A stretch of 64,000 nt of DNA from Rhinopomastus cyanomelas (lineage: Eukaryota > Chordata > Aves > Bucerotiformes > Rhinopomastidae), in contig VXBP01008650.1 in NCBI GenBank assembly GCA_013400115.1, forward strand, positions 1-64,000, given 5' to 3'. Both the position numbers and the translations under genes were made by a program. The stretch's first letter is position 1. Each line of letters opens with the position of its first letter. This document shows positions 9,901-22,249 of this stretch, piece after piece. The notes under the pieces are model-generated. The model saw only the letters and a program-made list of their open reading frames with translations, searched no databases and had not been told where the DNA came from.

Positions 9901-12900
9901 AAAAGAGGCTTTATATAAGAGAAGGCAGAAAAGGTATTTATTTGAATCATGTAGTCTTTTTTAGTGATGCACAAAGTTGATAACTTTCATTTAATTTCTT
10001 GTGATTTAGCTGGAAACTTGGTTGTCTTTGTTCTTCCACACTTCTTAGGAGCAGATAAACCAGCAAAAATGAAACAACAATCCTGAAGTTAGTGCTTTGT
10101 GTTAGGAAGATGTGATTTTTTTTTCAACACACTGCCATGTCCTTCAAAGTCCTGTATGCCAGTGAACACAGCAGGGGTCAGCCACTGCTGCTCCTCAACA
10201 TCCGTGGACCTGAGGGAAGAATTAGAGGTGCTGATGCAATTGTGCCCACACCTACGCCTAAAACCTACTGCCTTGTAATCATTAAATACTGTTGTGTTGT
10301 GCAGTTGTTTTTTATTCTTTAACATTGCAAATGCACAGGTTTGCTGTTGTTGTCCCTTTACCTCAGCAAAGCTGTTGCCCAGACTTTGGCAGTGGCTCAC
10401 CAGGGTTGGGTGGTGGGTTGTGTCCCTGATTTCCTCTTTAACTTGAAGCACAGGTGTTGGAGCAACACCTGTTCTGTTCACTTTTTGTTGCTGCCTCCAG
10501 CTACTCACTGTCTTTTGCAGCAGGCAGATGGGGCTGTAGTCACTGACAGCAAATTTCAACAGTATGAAACTCTTTTTCCTGCCAAGATGGCCAGCAGGAT
10601 GGGGACAGGAAGGGAGTAGCCTTCCTGCTGTGTAGTGGTGGCATGCACTGCTGCACATCTGGACAGTGAAGAGTGGGGATTTTTGTATCTTCTTTTGTTA
10701 GACCCTTTTTAAAGCTGTGGGATTGAAGGTGAAACATGAGGGTGCTTCTTGATGCTTATGGAGCGCTCAGAGTAGCCATAATCTACCAGAAACGGGGATT
10801 TTTTAATAGACAATGCATTAGAGTGTGTTGGACAGACACCTCAAACTCTACTTTGTTTTCATGCTCTTTTTTTTCTATTAGATTATCTAATACATTTCCT
10901 TATACTTTGGTCCCTTTGTGTCCTTTCTAGCTGACCTCTTTAGCTGGCCTGTTGAGCTGTTGCAGCTTCACCTGGGCTGGCAGTTGCTGTGTGACGTTTT
11001 GACTTCTCTGGCTTTTCGAAAGCTTTGGAGTTTTCCCTGTCAGAAATGGGTTTTTTTTAATTTGTTTTTTTAAATCAGAAACTAATGCATTTCTATGTCA
11101 TGTTCCTTCCTGATAACTGTGACAAAAAGGAAGTCTTGATGCTACCAGCAAGTAAAATGCCCTTTGTGATCCTCTTGAACTGTGAGTTGAACTGTATCTG
11201 TATATATTTACTTAGAACTGTGTTCTCATTTTTGGGTCTTGTTTATGGCCTTGCAAGAGATCTGGATAACCTGCTGTTTATTGTTTTTCTTAATGTTAAT
11301 TAAACCTGGGACAGTAAATCCAAAGAGACAAAGGCTAAGTGGTTGGAGGCAGTGTCTTAAGTGCAAATACTGCTACTTCCTTTGTTCCCTAGAAAAGGAG
11401 CAGTCTGTATGTAGAAAGCAGGCACTCCTGAGGTTTTCAGGAGCTGAAGGGCTCAATCACATTGTAATAAAACTGTTCCATCTTAAACAGGTTAAAATAA
11501 TAATAGGCTCAGACAGCAGTGTGCATGCATATTTTTAGGCCTTGCAGAATACCGTGTTTTGTTTTTTGTAAAATTGTTTACATGTTTGTGGAAGTGTTGG
11601 ATGCAAGCTGCGCTTTTTAACATAGCTATAACTGATTCTTTATATTACTCTGACATGTATTTGTTTATTATTAATTGATCATAGATTGGACTTGTTTTCA
11701 AGAAAAGTGCAACTGTGTTGTAGACAAATTTGGGTTTCTAGAATGTGGGTGAGGTGGGTAAGAAAATAGTGTGAATGTATCTCCATTAACCTGTAGCAGA
11801 ATTCTTAAAACATTTCTGTACTACATAGGATGTGATAAGTAAAGAAAATGCCCTAGAAAAACATCATGAACTTTGTTCACAGTTTAAGTTTGTTTATATA
11901 CTGTGACATACTTCAGTATAATAAACTAGACAATTTTGTACAGGGACTTTAGGGATTGTGGATTTGTGTGTATGTAGGAATATGAGATCAGTAAATAAAA
12001 TGGTTAAAACTGATGCCTTGTGAACAGAGAGTTTTACAGTGGGTTTCTCCTCTTTGCCTTGGAAAGAACGTTTGTAGTGCCAGCTGCAGGTTGTGTTCAT
12101 ATGGGAGTTGCTATATGCATGGTTAGCAAACAGTCTGACTTTAGCCAAGACCATTTCTGCCTCTCAAGCTTTCAACAGGGAATCTGGGACCTGAATTGCT
12201 GTCTAACTCACAGGCTGGTGTCACTCTTCCAACAGGGAAACTGAAGGTCATGGGCAGTGAGTTAGTCCAAGCCTTTAAGTCTGTAACACCAATGACAGGT
12301 TTCATTCAGCTGGAGAATTAGCAGCATCTCTCAGCCCCAGCTGAGGAAGATTCTTCCCATGGAGCGGTGCTGGAAAGGCAACGTTGAATAAGTGTGAGAT
12401 GAATAGTCTTCATCCTACTTGAACTGGAGGGGGGTGGTGATGGTGAAAAAAAGTCTCTACTTGCTTTTGAGGAAGTGTAATAGGAAAAGGGCAAGAAATG
12501 GCTTATTTTCTGATTCAGATAAATCTGTGTGGCCTAGTGAAACTTCTTTTGTGTCCACTTTTTGCCTTCACTATACTTGGCTTCTAGGAAGTGGTGGTAG
12601 TTTTTTTGGAGAAGTGTTTCTTTTTCTGTGTGTGGAAGTGGGTTAATTGTGGCTCTTCTGCAAAGCAGAGGCTGCTCTAAGAGCTGTGAATATTCATAGT
12701 AGTTGCACGGTTCTCTGAACCCTACTCAGAACTGAGGTGGTTTAATATTGCTTATAGGCAAAGAGAATGTAGAAATCAGCCGATTTAATTGTAAATAACA
12801 ATCTTGTTCCACTATTGGATTTCATAAAGCTTTGTGGAGACTCCTGCACACCTCTGGATTGCTCAGATTCCACCCCCTAGCAGAATCCTTCAAAAGCTGA

Positions 12901-13269
12901 AGTTGTGGCCAAGAATAGCAGAGCTTCTTCCCACAGACATGAATTACTGCAGGGTATTTGTTGGAAATTTGTTTGAATCTCTGCTTGGGATGTTACTGTG
13001 TCCTAGTTTGAGTTAGAGCAAAGCTAATTCTGTTCGATAATTTAACTTTTCAGCCAAGTCTCTGCTAAGGAACTGCATTTTGTGTAGTAATATTGTATTT
13101 GACAGTGTCTGCTTCTACAAGTGATAGCATCAGATGTTTACAGTTACTACCAAAGGCTGGCTTGGAGAAAGGCTTTTAGTTTGACTTGCTTCAGTGAAGA
13201 CCAAGGTCACTGCTAATCTTGTGTTGAAAGTAAGTGATAGGCTGTACCTGGCAGGCAGGAGCTGATAGG
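6911..13269. other. MAST4 intron, 6.4 kb with no recognisable repeat or gene
   Basis: AT-rich sequence free of CR1, the longest such run in the first half of the window. The only sizeable frame is antisense at 10089-10658 (189 codons, no recognised motif), which chance can explain. A perfect short hairpin lies at 10450-10472. Freedom from insertions may hint at regulatory constraint; that is inference. Confidence 0.6.
10450..10472. repeat. Perfect short hairpin, 10-bp arms, 3-base loop
   Basis: ACAGGTGTTG (10450-10459), loop GAG, then CAACACCTGT (10463-10472). Exact complement over ten pairs. No U-tract or mobile-element context gives it a role. Confidence 0.8.
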
Positions 13270-13830
13270 ACAGATCACCCTAAACTGGCCAACAACCCTC
13301 ATACTAAAGAACTTTTTCCTAATATCCAGCCTAAATCTACCATTGTCCCACCTAAATCCCTGACCTCTCGCCCTGATATTCCATGCCCTTGTGAATAGTT
13401 TTTTCCCAGCCTTCTTATAGGCCCCCTTCGGGTATTGGAAGGGCTCCGTCAGGTCCCTCAGAGTCTTTTCCTCTTCAGGCTGAGCAACCCGAACTCTCTC
13501 AGTCTGTCTTTATATGAGAGGTGCTCCGGCCCTCTGATGATTCTGATGGTTTCTGTGGCAGTCTCTGGACACTCTTCAACAGATCCATATTCTTCTTGTG
13601 TTAGGAGCTCCAGAGGTAGACACAGTATTCCAGGTGAGTTCTCACCAGAGTACAGTAGAGGGACACAATCACCTCTCTTGGTGTGCTGGTAAAACAATTC
13701 TTTTAATGCAGCCCAGGATGCAGTTTGCCTTCTGAAGAGCAGTTGCATGTTGCTGGCTCATGTCTAGTTTTTCATCTACTAGTACCCTCAGATCTTTCTC
13801 CACAGGGCTGCTGTCTACAGCATGTCTTCT
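13270..13830 (-). mobile_element. Old CR1 fragment, minus strand
   Basis: The stretch matches the 3' half of CR1 in reverse: AGAACTTTTTCCTAATATCC, GAACTCTCTCAGTCTGTC, GAGGTGCTCCGGCCCTCTGA, and CAGTATTCCAGGTGAG. It lacks the terminal tail and is strongly diverged. An antisense frame at 13458-13748 still shows ECPETATETIRIIRGPEHL, the CR1 C-terminal region. Confidence 0.8.
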
Positions 13831-14176
13831 CCCAGGCAGTATAAACTCTTCTGGCTGCCCACTTCTCTTCCCTGTTCTTCAATGATTGGCATTTGAGGAG
13901 GACTCTGCCCGTTTTGCCTTCAGTCTCAGTCCACACATTCCTGAATCCATCTCTTGCCACAGAATCAAGTCTGGGAAATACTGAGCATCTGAATCAGTGG
14001 TGATGATGACGCAATTGCCATCAGAAGAGTTGAGTCCCGGTATTGGTTTTATTGCATTTCATATTATTATTGTTGCTTTCATTAAAGCTGTTGTAGTTTT
14101 CTAATCCTTAAGTTTCTCTCCCTTGTTCCATTTCTTTTCCCCTTTTTGGGAGGGCACGGGGCTAACATCATCTATG

Positions 14177-14475
14177 ACAGAAGCACAGAATGTTAGGGCC
14201 TGGAAGGGACCTCCAGTGATCATGAAGTCCAACCCCCCTGCCAGAGCAGGACCAAAACTAGGGCGGGCCTTGAAGGTCTCCGGAGAAGGACACTGCACAA
14301 CCTTTCCTGGAAGCCTGTTCCAGTGTGCTGTAACTCTCACAGTAAAGAAGTTCTTTCTCCTGTTGAGGTGGAACATCCAGTGCTCAAGCTTGAGTCCATT
14401 GCCCCTTGTCTTCTGGCTGGCCCAGCCTCATCCCAGACAGATCTCTTGGTCACCTATACTGCCCCGCTGCAATAC
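14177..14475 (-). mobile_element. CR1 3'-end fragment, minus strand, diverged subfamily
   Basis: Begins CAGAATGTTAGGGCCTGGAAGGGACC, in which the usual 'GGGATTGG' is replaced; then TCCAACCCCCCTGCCAGAGC and GTTCCAGTGTGCTGTAAC. The antisense frame reads NFFTVRVTAHWNRLPG, a CR1 C-terminal signature. The right boundary is uncertain by about 30 bases. Confidence 0.85.
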
Positions 14476-17400
14476 CCTTCATTAAGTAAAACTATGCTCA
14501 GCTGAATTCTTGTCAAGTTTCTATCTCTTAATTGGCTAAAATGTCTATTTTAACAAACTCTAAGGTGCCTTTGGGTTTTGGAAGATAGAATCCTATCAAT
14601 TATTAAGATCATGTTCAATGTTGCTGCCTGTGTTGATGCAGCTAATCAGAACTCGTGTATCTGTGCCAAATTTAATTAGATTTAGGGAGAATATTTAAGT
14701 GATAGGAATATACTTCTTCGCCATGCCCAGCTGAAACAAGTTTGTGTAGTTTCCCTTGAAAAAAAAAAGTGCATTGCTGTGCTGTTATGTTTCAGCACCT
14801 CTGCTGAAAATTATCTCAAAGGAGCTAGATAGAGAGACAGTATGCTGTGAGAAGCCCAGTGTAAATAATGTGAAGAAGCAGATTGATTTATGTTCCTAGC
14901 AGTCTGCTTTGCTAGAAAGGGTCAGTAGCTGTTGAACTAGCAGCAGGTCTTAACTGGCCTCTGAAGCATGCTTACTTTGGTGTGGCTTGTGTCTGGAGAT
15001 ACGGGAGTCAGGAGGGGTTTGTTAAGTTATGGTCACCTTAAGCATTTAGCTTTTTGAAGATGAGAGGTTTTACTGAACAACTGAATGTCTTTTCACCACC
15101 AGGTAAGTTCCTATACTTTTGTACTGGAACTGTAGTGTGAAAGCCTTCCATTGTTGCTTCTTTAAAAACCTAGATGGGTAACATGCAGTTGGTAATAGCA
15201 TATCTGATGACCACATACTTATTTTAGGACTTCTGGTTGGTAATGAAAAAAAACTAAGCAGTAAAAGAATGCTGGGTATTTTCTGCTTTTAGTGCACTCT
15301 ATGTGAGTTTTCAGGCGATAGATCTTTTATGGATTGGTGCCTACGTGGGGAGGCTAAAAATGGGTGGCAGCACACAGCCTTTTTGTGGAAACCTTAGGAT
15401 TTAATGTGCACATGTGACATGACCTGAGGTAAAGCGGAATTGTGCAGCATTTAAGATGAAGAACGTATTAGAAGTTGCATTTGCAAGACAATGTCTTTGT
15501 TCATATTTTTAAGACTGAATATTTGACCTGTATTTCCTAGTTTCTGTGGGAAGTAGGAATATTGCTGTGGAGCAGTCAAGGGAGACTGGTTGTGTGTGAA
15601 GAACTTTGGGCAATGAAACGATAGTGTTTTAAGAAAAGGTGCTGCTGAGCAGATGAGTTCTGTTCTCATTTAGATTTATTTTTTTATTGGAAGAAACACT
15701 CGGCAGCTCAGAATAGCTTATTTTCCTTACCTGGTGCCATCGCTTTGATTATGATATCTTAGCTTTTTTTGCCTTTTTTTACCATGGATTTCCTGTCATG
15801 AAATCCATTATTTTCCTTGTGTTTGCCTCACACATCCTTATGTACTTGGCTCAAATTGCACTTCTGTACGCTGATGGTAGGTTTTATTTTGAACCAGTTA
15901 TCATGTCCTTAATTTTCAAAAGGACATGTGGACTGATGTACTTGATGTGACTGCTTGATGATATAATTATCAAGCAGGGAATTCACTCTAGCTGCAAAAT
16001 AAATACATGGTGGTAGACAGGTGGATTTAATGCTGATGTTTTTAAAACCATGAAGTTAATCCTTTCTGTGTAGGTGAGCTGTTAGTCCATGGCTGTTGCA
16101 GTGTGGGAATTATTTTATTTAGAGAAAAGTAGGTGATTCTATTCACACAAAAAGCTAAAGAACTTTAAAATATTTTAAAAAGATAAAGATTTCATCAGTT
16201 TGAGGACAAAATGATGAAATCTTTATTCTCTGGAGGAAAGTCCTGTGTAACTGTCACTCAGATTCCATCTATATTTGTATAGGATCTTTAAATCTACATG
16301 TAGATGTCTGTGGCAAGGATATTTTGATTATCCTGTTCTGTGTAATTTCTGAGCTGTTTTACTGTCTGTTCTTTTTTGTAAGGTTCATGTGAAAGGGGAT
16401 GGAGAATAGGGGGTTTTATGAAACCTATTATCACCTGACTTTTATGGTGCTTCTGTAGAAATTCATCATACCTACAAGAAAAACAGGCAGATTTTTTTAA
16501 ATTAAATACATGGAAAAATGGTTTGGAAAAAATGAATTTTGCAGAACAGTATGTTCTGCATAGCTCAGAATTTGCTGTGTGTTTTCTGCCTTTCAAAGTG
16601 CCTTTGTTGGAAAGAAATTATTCAGTATTTAATGTTGGGGGAGGGAGCATTTTTACATAAGTTAACTGCCCATGCATTGTGAATATTAACAGCGGTGACA
16701 GGTGACAAGATGTGTACTGATTAAAAATCCTTCTCTAAGCAGCCTATATACACCCAATGGCTAATGTAACTCCTTCTGGACTACAGGTACAGGACAATTG
16801 AATATACTCATTGTCATCTCCTTTGTTTTAGCTGCTATTGTTCTTTGAGGCAGTAACTTCTGAAGTAACTTTCCAAATTCTTTTAATCTCCTTCCCTGGA
16901 ATTCCATGGATGAGTGGAAAAGCTGCCTTCCTTTATCCCATATCTCCTTAAATCATTAACATTTCTTTTAAAAACTGAAGATCTTATTTTGCTTATTGTG
17001 AGCAAAAGCAAGCTTTCAGATAGCTTCCAGAAATGCTTTGTGGATATTTGTGTAATTGTTACACAGGCGTTGGCCTTCAATGTTAAAATGCTAAGCCTTG
17101 TATTTCCTCATTGTTTCTTCATAGTGTTAGACCATTTAACCTTTTTTGGTATAGTTGCTTCAAGTGATGAGATACGGTTCTGTACATACAGCTGAAACCT
17201 ATCTGTCAGAACTGTGTGTCATCTGCTATATTGAATTTGACTGGTCCTATGTTAAAAAGAACAACTGCCCCTAAGGAACCTAATATTACAGTGGTATTTT
17301 GGTCCTTAATTTGTAATGTGCAAGAATGCTTATTTTTGTTCTGTTATCTACATGTAAATAAAATCATGTTTTCCTGCAATAGAATCTGAATTTCACCCTG

Positions 17401-20117
17401 TTGTGTTTAAAAATGCGAAACTTCAGAAATACCTTTTTTTGTTGTTGTTTCATGTGTCAGAAACTTGCATATGGACATTCAAAGTGAGAACATCATGTTA
17501 AAAAGTGTTGGTTAAAAGGATATCTTCTCTATTTCCTCCCCAGTCCTGTTCCCAAGAAACCTCATGTTTAGGACTATAGGTGTGGCTAGTTCGTGTAGGG
17601 TGAAAATTCTCCGGCCTGATAGCTTCTGTCACTGTGGCCAAGACCCAATCCTCGGCTCTGTGTGATTTCCTTCTTCATTTTTGTTTAAGAACCTGAGTGC
17701 CTGAAGTTACTGCTTCAGTTGTATCAAGCACATTTTAGTTGTGAGAGTCAATTAGCAGCCAGGAGGTACCTGTGCAAGAGAATGCTGATCTCTCTATATT
17801 GCTATCGAAATGATGAGTTTATTTAAACTGTCTTAGCTTTCAAACAGCATACTTTTCTGATGCTGCCAGTTTGGAAAAGCATCTTAAATCTGAATTGAGG
17901 GCCTGAATGATACTGTACTGCCCTGTACTACAGCCTCATCTTAAGTTTCTTCTCAAACCCTTAAAGGTGTGGAAAGGGAGCACAGCTTAACTGGAAATAA
18001 TAAACTTTGTAATCAGGCTGAGCGTTGTGGAATGCACCAGTCTGTGGACTGCACGAGTGACTTGCGCAGCCATAAAGGTTATATACCGGGCTGTAAAGGG
18101 AAAATGCGACAGGGTGCAAGACACTAGATCTGTTGTGTAGACTTAAGTCTTAATGTGCAGGAGCTTAGACCATTTGTTGATTGTTGTTGTTGTTCTGATT
18201 TTTTGTTCTTTTTTAAAAGTTTTTATGAAACTTACTCCAGGAAAAGAAGATTTAGAGTGTGTAATAATTACTTTGAAGTGTGAACATCTAATAAAGCACA
18301 TGAGTTGTTGGCAGTAGCTTACTTGGTCAGACAATGCCATTGTTAAACGCTTGAAGTAATTTGGAGCACAGCACTGAGGAATTGTTGCTATCTGTCAGTC
18401 AGTGAGCATTATGTGAGAGTCTCAAAATAATACTTCTTAGGAGCCAGCTGTTGTTAGTCATTTCCTTTAAAACTGATTTGTAAATTCACCTTGTGAGGTA
18501 CATTAGCACATGGAAGCAGAAATATTTGTGATGTAGCTGTATTTGAAAAAGATGGGTAGTGACAATCATAGAATCATAGAATCATTAGGGATTGGAAGGG
18601 ACCTTGAAAGGTCATCTAGTCCAATCCCCCTAAAACAGCAGGATCACCTAGACCAAGTCACACAGGAACACATCCAGGTGGGTTTTAAATATCTCCAGAG
18701 AAGGAGATTCCACAACAGCCCTGGGCAGCCTGTTCTAGTGCTCTGGCACCCTCACTGTGAAGAAGTTCCTTCTCATATTTATATGGAATCTCCTATGGTT
18801 AATTGTTTTTTGTGCTCCCAAAACCTCTCAGTTTAGGAAAATTGCTAAAGGCGTGGGCTGTGAGTGCACGTTACTTCAGTGCCTGTCATGAACCTGAATG
18901 AATGTTAATATGCTGAAGAAGCAGATTCAGAAACCAGTGTGTTTCTTGATGCTTTTTGAAGTGTATTTCTGCAAACACTTGCAGTTAGTACTACCTTTGA
19001 TTTTTTAAAAAAGAAACTCCACAACACTGACATGAAATATTAAATACAAATAAAACTCTAAACATGGGATTCAAAATGCATTGTAGGGCGTACAATACTT
19101 CTGTATGGGATTAACTAAGCAAAAATGGTCTTCACTGTGCATCCTGTTGGTGCCTATGGCGACACTGACTCGTTCCAAACAGAATAAAGCAGTCAGGTAA
19201 ATCTCAGTGCATGGGCTGTCAAAATCTAAAGGACTTAGGTTTTTAGGAAGTCAAGAACAGTGGTAAAAATCAAGGATCAAGTGAAACATTTAGTGCTGTG
19301 TAAGACAGTGACACTATGTGACGGCACCATTTTAAGAAGAATGCTTGTTAAACTCTTTTTACTTTGCTTACTCGCATATATCAGCGCCTTCTTCCATTGC
19401 TTGCATTTGCTCAGTTACTTGTTTTGTTTTTTGTGGATTTAATCAAATACTGAACTCTTCAATGTATTGCAAACTGCAGAGGGCTAAAATGTTGTGTAGA
19501 AGTGGTGACAGGAACAGAATGTGAAGAATGAGGTTCTGTATTTATGCTTGTTTCAGAGTCAGTGTATGTGAATGCCTGTTTTATAAACAGTATCATTTTT
19601 GTGGCTTTATTTTCCACGGTATTGACAAATCTATTTGTCAGTGTTTCCCTAGACCGGGCTGTGGTTTGCATTTCATTAATGGTACAGGGCCATCTAGTGA
19701 CTACTCACATGAAACTGGGGAGAAATTGCCAAGGTAAAGTAAAATGTTGGCAGGAGCAGATCGCACAAGGTTAAACGATCAGGTGGTTCACAGCTGCAGA
19801 AAGACTTATTGAAAGGTGGAGCAAGATGAAGTCTCATCCCTGGTACCCTGAAACAGTTATCACTGCAGAACATTTCTCCTCCTGTGAGAGTGTGATCTGA
19901 GGTGGTGTGAGCTGTACAAGAGGCTGGCTTTTCTTGCACAGTCAGACATGAAATTTTCAGTTTCAGTTAGTAATTTAATTAGCATAAGACCTTTGTAAAC
20001 AGTTTTTTGTCCCAAATGTAGTCATACTCTTTATGTGAAGGTAATTTAAGGCTTTTTTCAGTGAAGATAAACATTTAAACAGTATATATACCTTTTCTTT
20101 CCTCTGTTTCTTCGCAG
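14476..20117. other. MAST4 intron up to the first exon
   Basis: AT-rich, with one CR1 (18565-18800). The last 40 bases before the exon are pyrimidine-rich (CCTTTTCTTTCCTCTGTTTC), the expected acceptor tract. Otherwise nothing recognisable. Confidence 0.65.
18565..18800 (-). mobile_element. CR1 3'-end fragment, minus strand, about 235 bp
   Basis: Two copies of ATCATAGA, then GGGATTGGAAGGGACCTTG and the standard 3' block through GAAGAAGTTCCTTCTCATAT and GGAATCTCCTATGG. Low divergence and an intact tail suggest it is younger than the fragments at 13270 and 14177. Confidence 0.92.
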
Positions 20118-20271
20118 CTTGATCACATATTGTCTCCCCCACCTATGCCTTTTCGAAAATTCAGCAGTCCTGAAGTCTCTTCTGGCTCTGGAAAGTCTTC
20201 TAAATTTAAAAGGCAGCTGAGTGAAGATGGGAGACAACTCAGAAGAGGAAGCCTTGGAGGAGCTTTGACTG
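20118..20271 (+). CDS. MAST4: MAST4 internal coding exon (N-terminal region, long isoform)
   Basis: This is an internal exon of a microtubule-associated serine/threonine kinase, an AGC-type kinase with a PDZ domain. Only N-terminal, non-catalytic sequence is encoded here. The frame runs 51 codons plus one base, starting LDHILSPPPMPFRKFSS and continuing through KRQLSEDGRQ and LRRGSLGGALT. From memory this matches the N-terminus of vertebrate MAST4 closely, and MAST2 and MAST3 much less. A pyrimidine-rich tract ending TTCGCAG precedes the exon, and G|GTGAGT follows. It begins in phase 0 and ends in phase 1, which fits the next exon. RQLS and RRGS are basic-residue-directed phosphosite-like motifs; that reading is inference. 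The upstream partner exon is not in the window. No frameshift or stop is present. Confidence 0.9.
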
Positions 20272-20485
20272 GTGAGTTTGGGGTATGTGTGGTTTAGAAG
20301 CTGTGGAGCTGGTTTCTGGTGGCTACCTGGTTTCTGATGGCTGAGCTCTTCTAGTGGAGGTGCTGGCTCTTCCTGGAGTTTCCATGAAGTGTCTTCCCCA
20401 TCATCCAACTGTCAGTGGATCGAGTTCGTATTTGAGTCTCTGCCTCCATGGGATGCTGACAGACGGCCAAGCATAGCCTGAAAAT

Positions 20486-20582
20486 GATGTGGAGCTGCTG
20501 GAGAGGGTCCAGCGTAGGGCAATGAAGATGATGAAGGAGGTGGAGCACCTCCCTTAGAAGNCATTCTGTGATTCTATGATTT
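20486..20582 (+). mobile_element. CR1 fragment, plus strand, collapsed around a single N
   Basis: Left part GATGTGGAGCTGCTGGAGAG through GTGGAGCACCTCCCTT is from the ORF2 C-terminal region. A single N at 20561 is followed at once by the 3' tail ATTCTGTGATTCTATGATT. About 400-500 bases that separate these parts in other copies are missing, so the N most likely stands for an unresolved gap. Confidence 0.85.
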
Positions 20583-22249
20583 CTTGAAATCTTTAGCAAG
20601 ATGGCACTTTGCTGTCTTAATTTGTCAGTTTAAAGGTTGTTTGAGACATGCTTGCATGCATTCATTCATGCAGTCACATTTTCATTTCATTAAAGAAAAA
20701 GCAGTTTGGCCTCATTTATTTAGTAGAATCCTTACAGAGAATGAGGGGCATTACTAGCTAGCCTCTGACTGTGGACAATAACTACTTCTCCATGAAGCCA
20801 TGCAGAGAAAGCAGGATGTTTGAGGATAGCTCAGGCTATATCTGCCCTAAAGAGATAAAATAATGATTGTGTCCTGCATAGGAATGGCTGTGGCAGTCAA
20901 GGAAGTGTAGTAGGTTTCAAGTGTAGAATAAAATGAGTGTGAAAGCATTGGGACAGGTTAACTGGCACTTGCTCTGTGCATTTCAAGAAAAAAGGATTTT
21001 TAAGTTCAGTAGAGAACATGCAACGTATATTGGTGAGAGAGTTAATAGATTTCACTGGATTTAGTGGAAGGGATAAATATGAGACTCAGCATCTTGTTTT
21101 ATCTGTTCAAGTGATGAAATCACACAGGAGAAATACAGGTTAGAGAAAGAGGAAATGGTATTTCCTTGAGAGGGGACTGTCTCCTACGTGTAAATTGTAT
21201 ACATTGTTCAGAGACGTTTTTGCTTGAGTATGAGAAACGGTGCCACAGTGGATAGACTTTACTTCTCTGCCCTAAGTGTCTGGGAAGTGTCTGTCTTACT
21301 TGCTTTTCTCACTTCCTTCCCACTTTTCTTGCTATCCTTATCTTGGAAGAAGCTCCAAGAAGCTGTGGCAACACTTCTGTCTGTAATGAGGAGCTTAAAG
21401 AATGTAATGAGTGACAAAAAATCTGAGTGATTTGGTTTTCTTTGCCTTAAAAACAGAATCACAGAATCACTCTGGCTGGAAAAGACCCCTGGGTTCATAG
21501 GGTCCAGCCATCTACCCTACCTTACAGGTTCACCCCTAAACCATATCCTTCAACACCTCATCCAAACGAACTTTAAACACATCCAGGGATGGGAACTAAA
21601 CTACCTCCCTGGAAGCCTATTCCAGTGCCTGACCACCCTTTCTGTGAAAAAAATGCTTCCTAATATCCAGTCTAACCCTACCCTGTTGTAACTTGAACCC
21701 ATTTCCTCTTGTTCTATCACTAATTGCTTGTGAGAAGAGACCAGCACCAACCTCTCTACAACATCCTTTCAGGTAGTTGTAGACAGTGGTAGGGTCTCTT
21801 CTCAGCCTCCTCCTCTTGAAACTGAAGACCCTCAGCTCTCTCAGTCCTTCCTCAAAGATTTATTCTCCAGGCCCATCACCAGCTTAGTTGCCCTCCTCTG
21901 CACCTGCTCCAGCACCTCCACATTTCTCCTGTATTAAGGTGCCCAAAAAGGGACACAGTACACAAGATGTGGCCTCACGTGTGCTGAATACAGGGGGACT
22001 GTAATCTCCCTACTCCTGCTGGCTACAGTATTTCTAATACAAGCCAGGATGCCTTCTTGGCCACATGGGCATGCTGCTGGCTCATATTCATCTTCACGTC
22101 AATTTGAACCCCCACGTCACTCTGTCAGATTGCTCTGCAGCCACACCTCCCCAAGCCTGTAGTGTTGCATGGGGTTGTTGTGGCCCAAGTGCATGATCTG
22201 GCACTTGGCCTTATTGAAGCTCATGCCACTAACATTGGCCCATTGCTCC

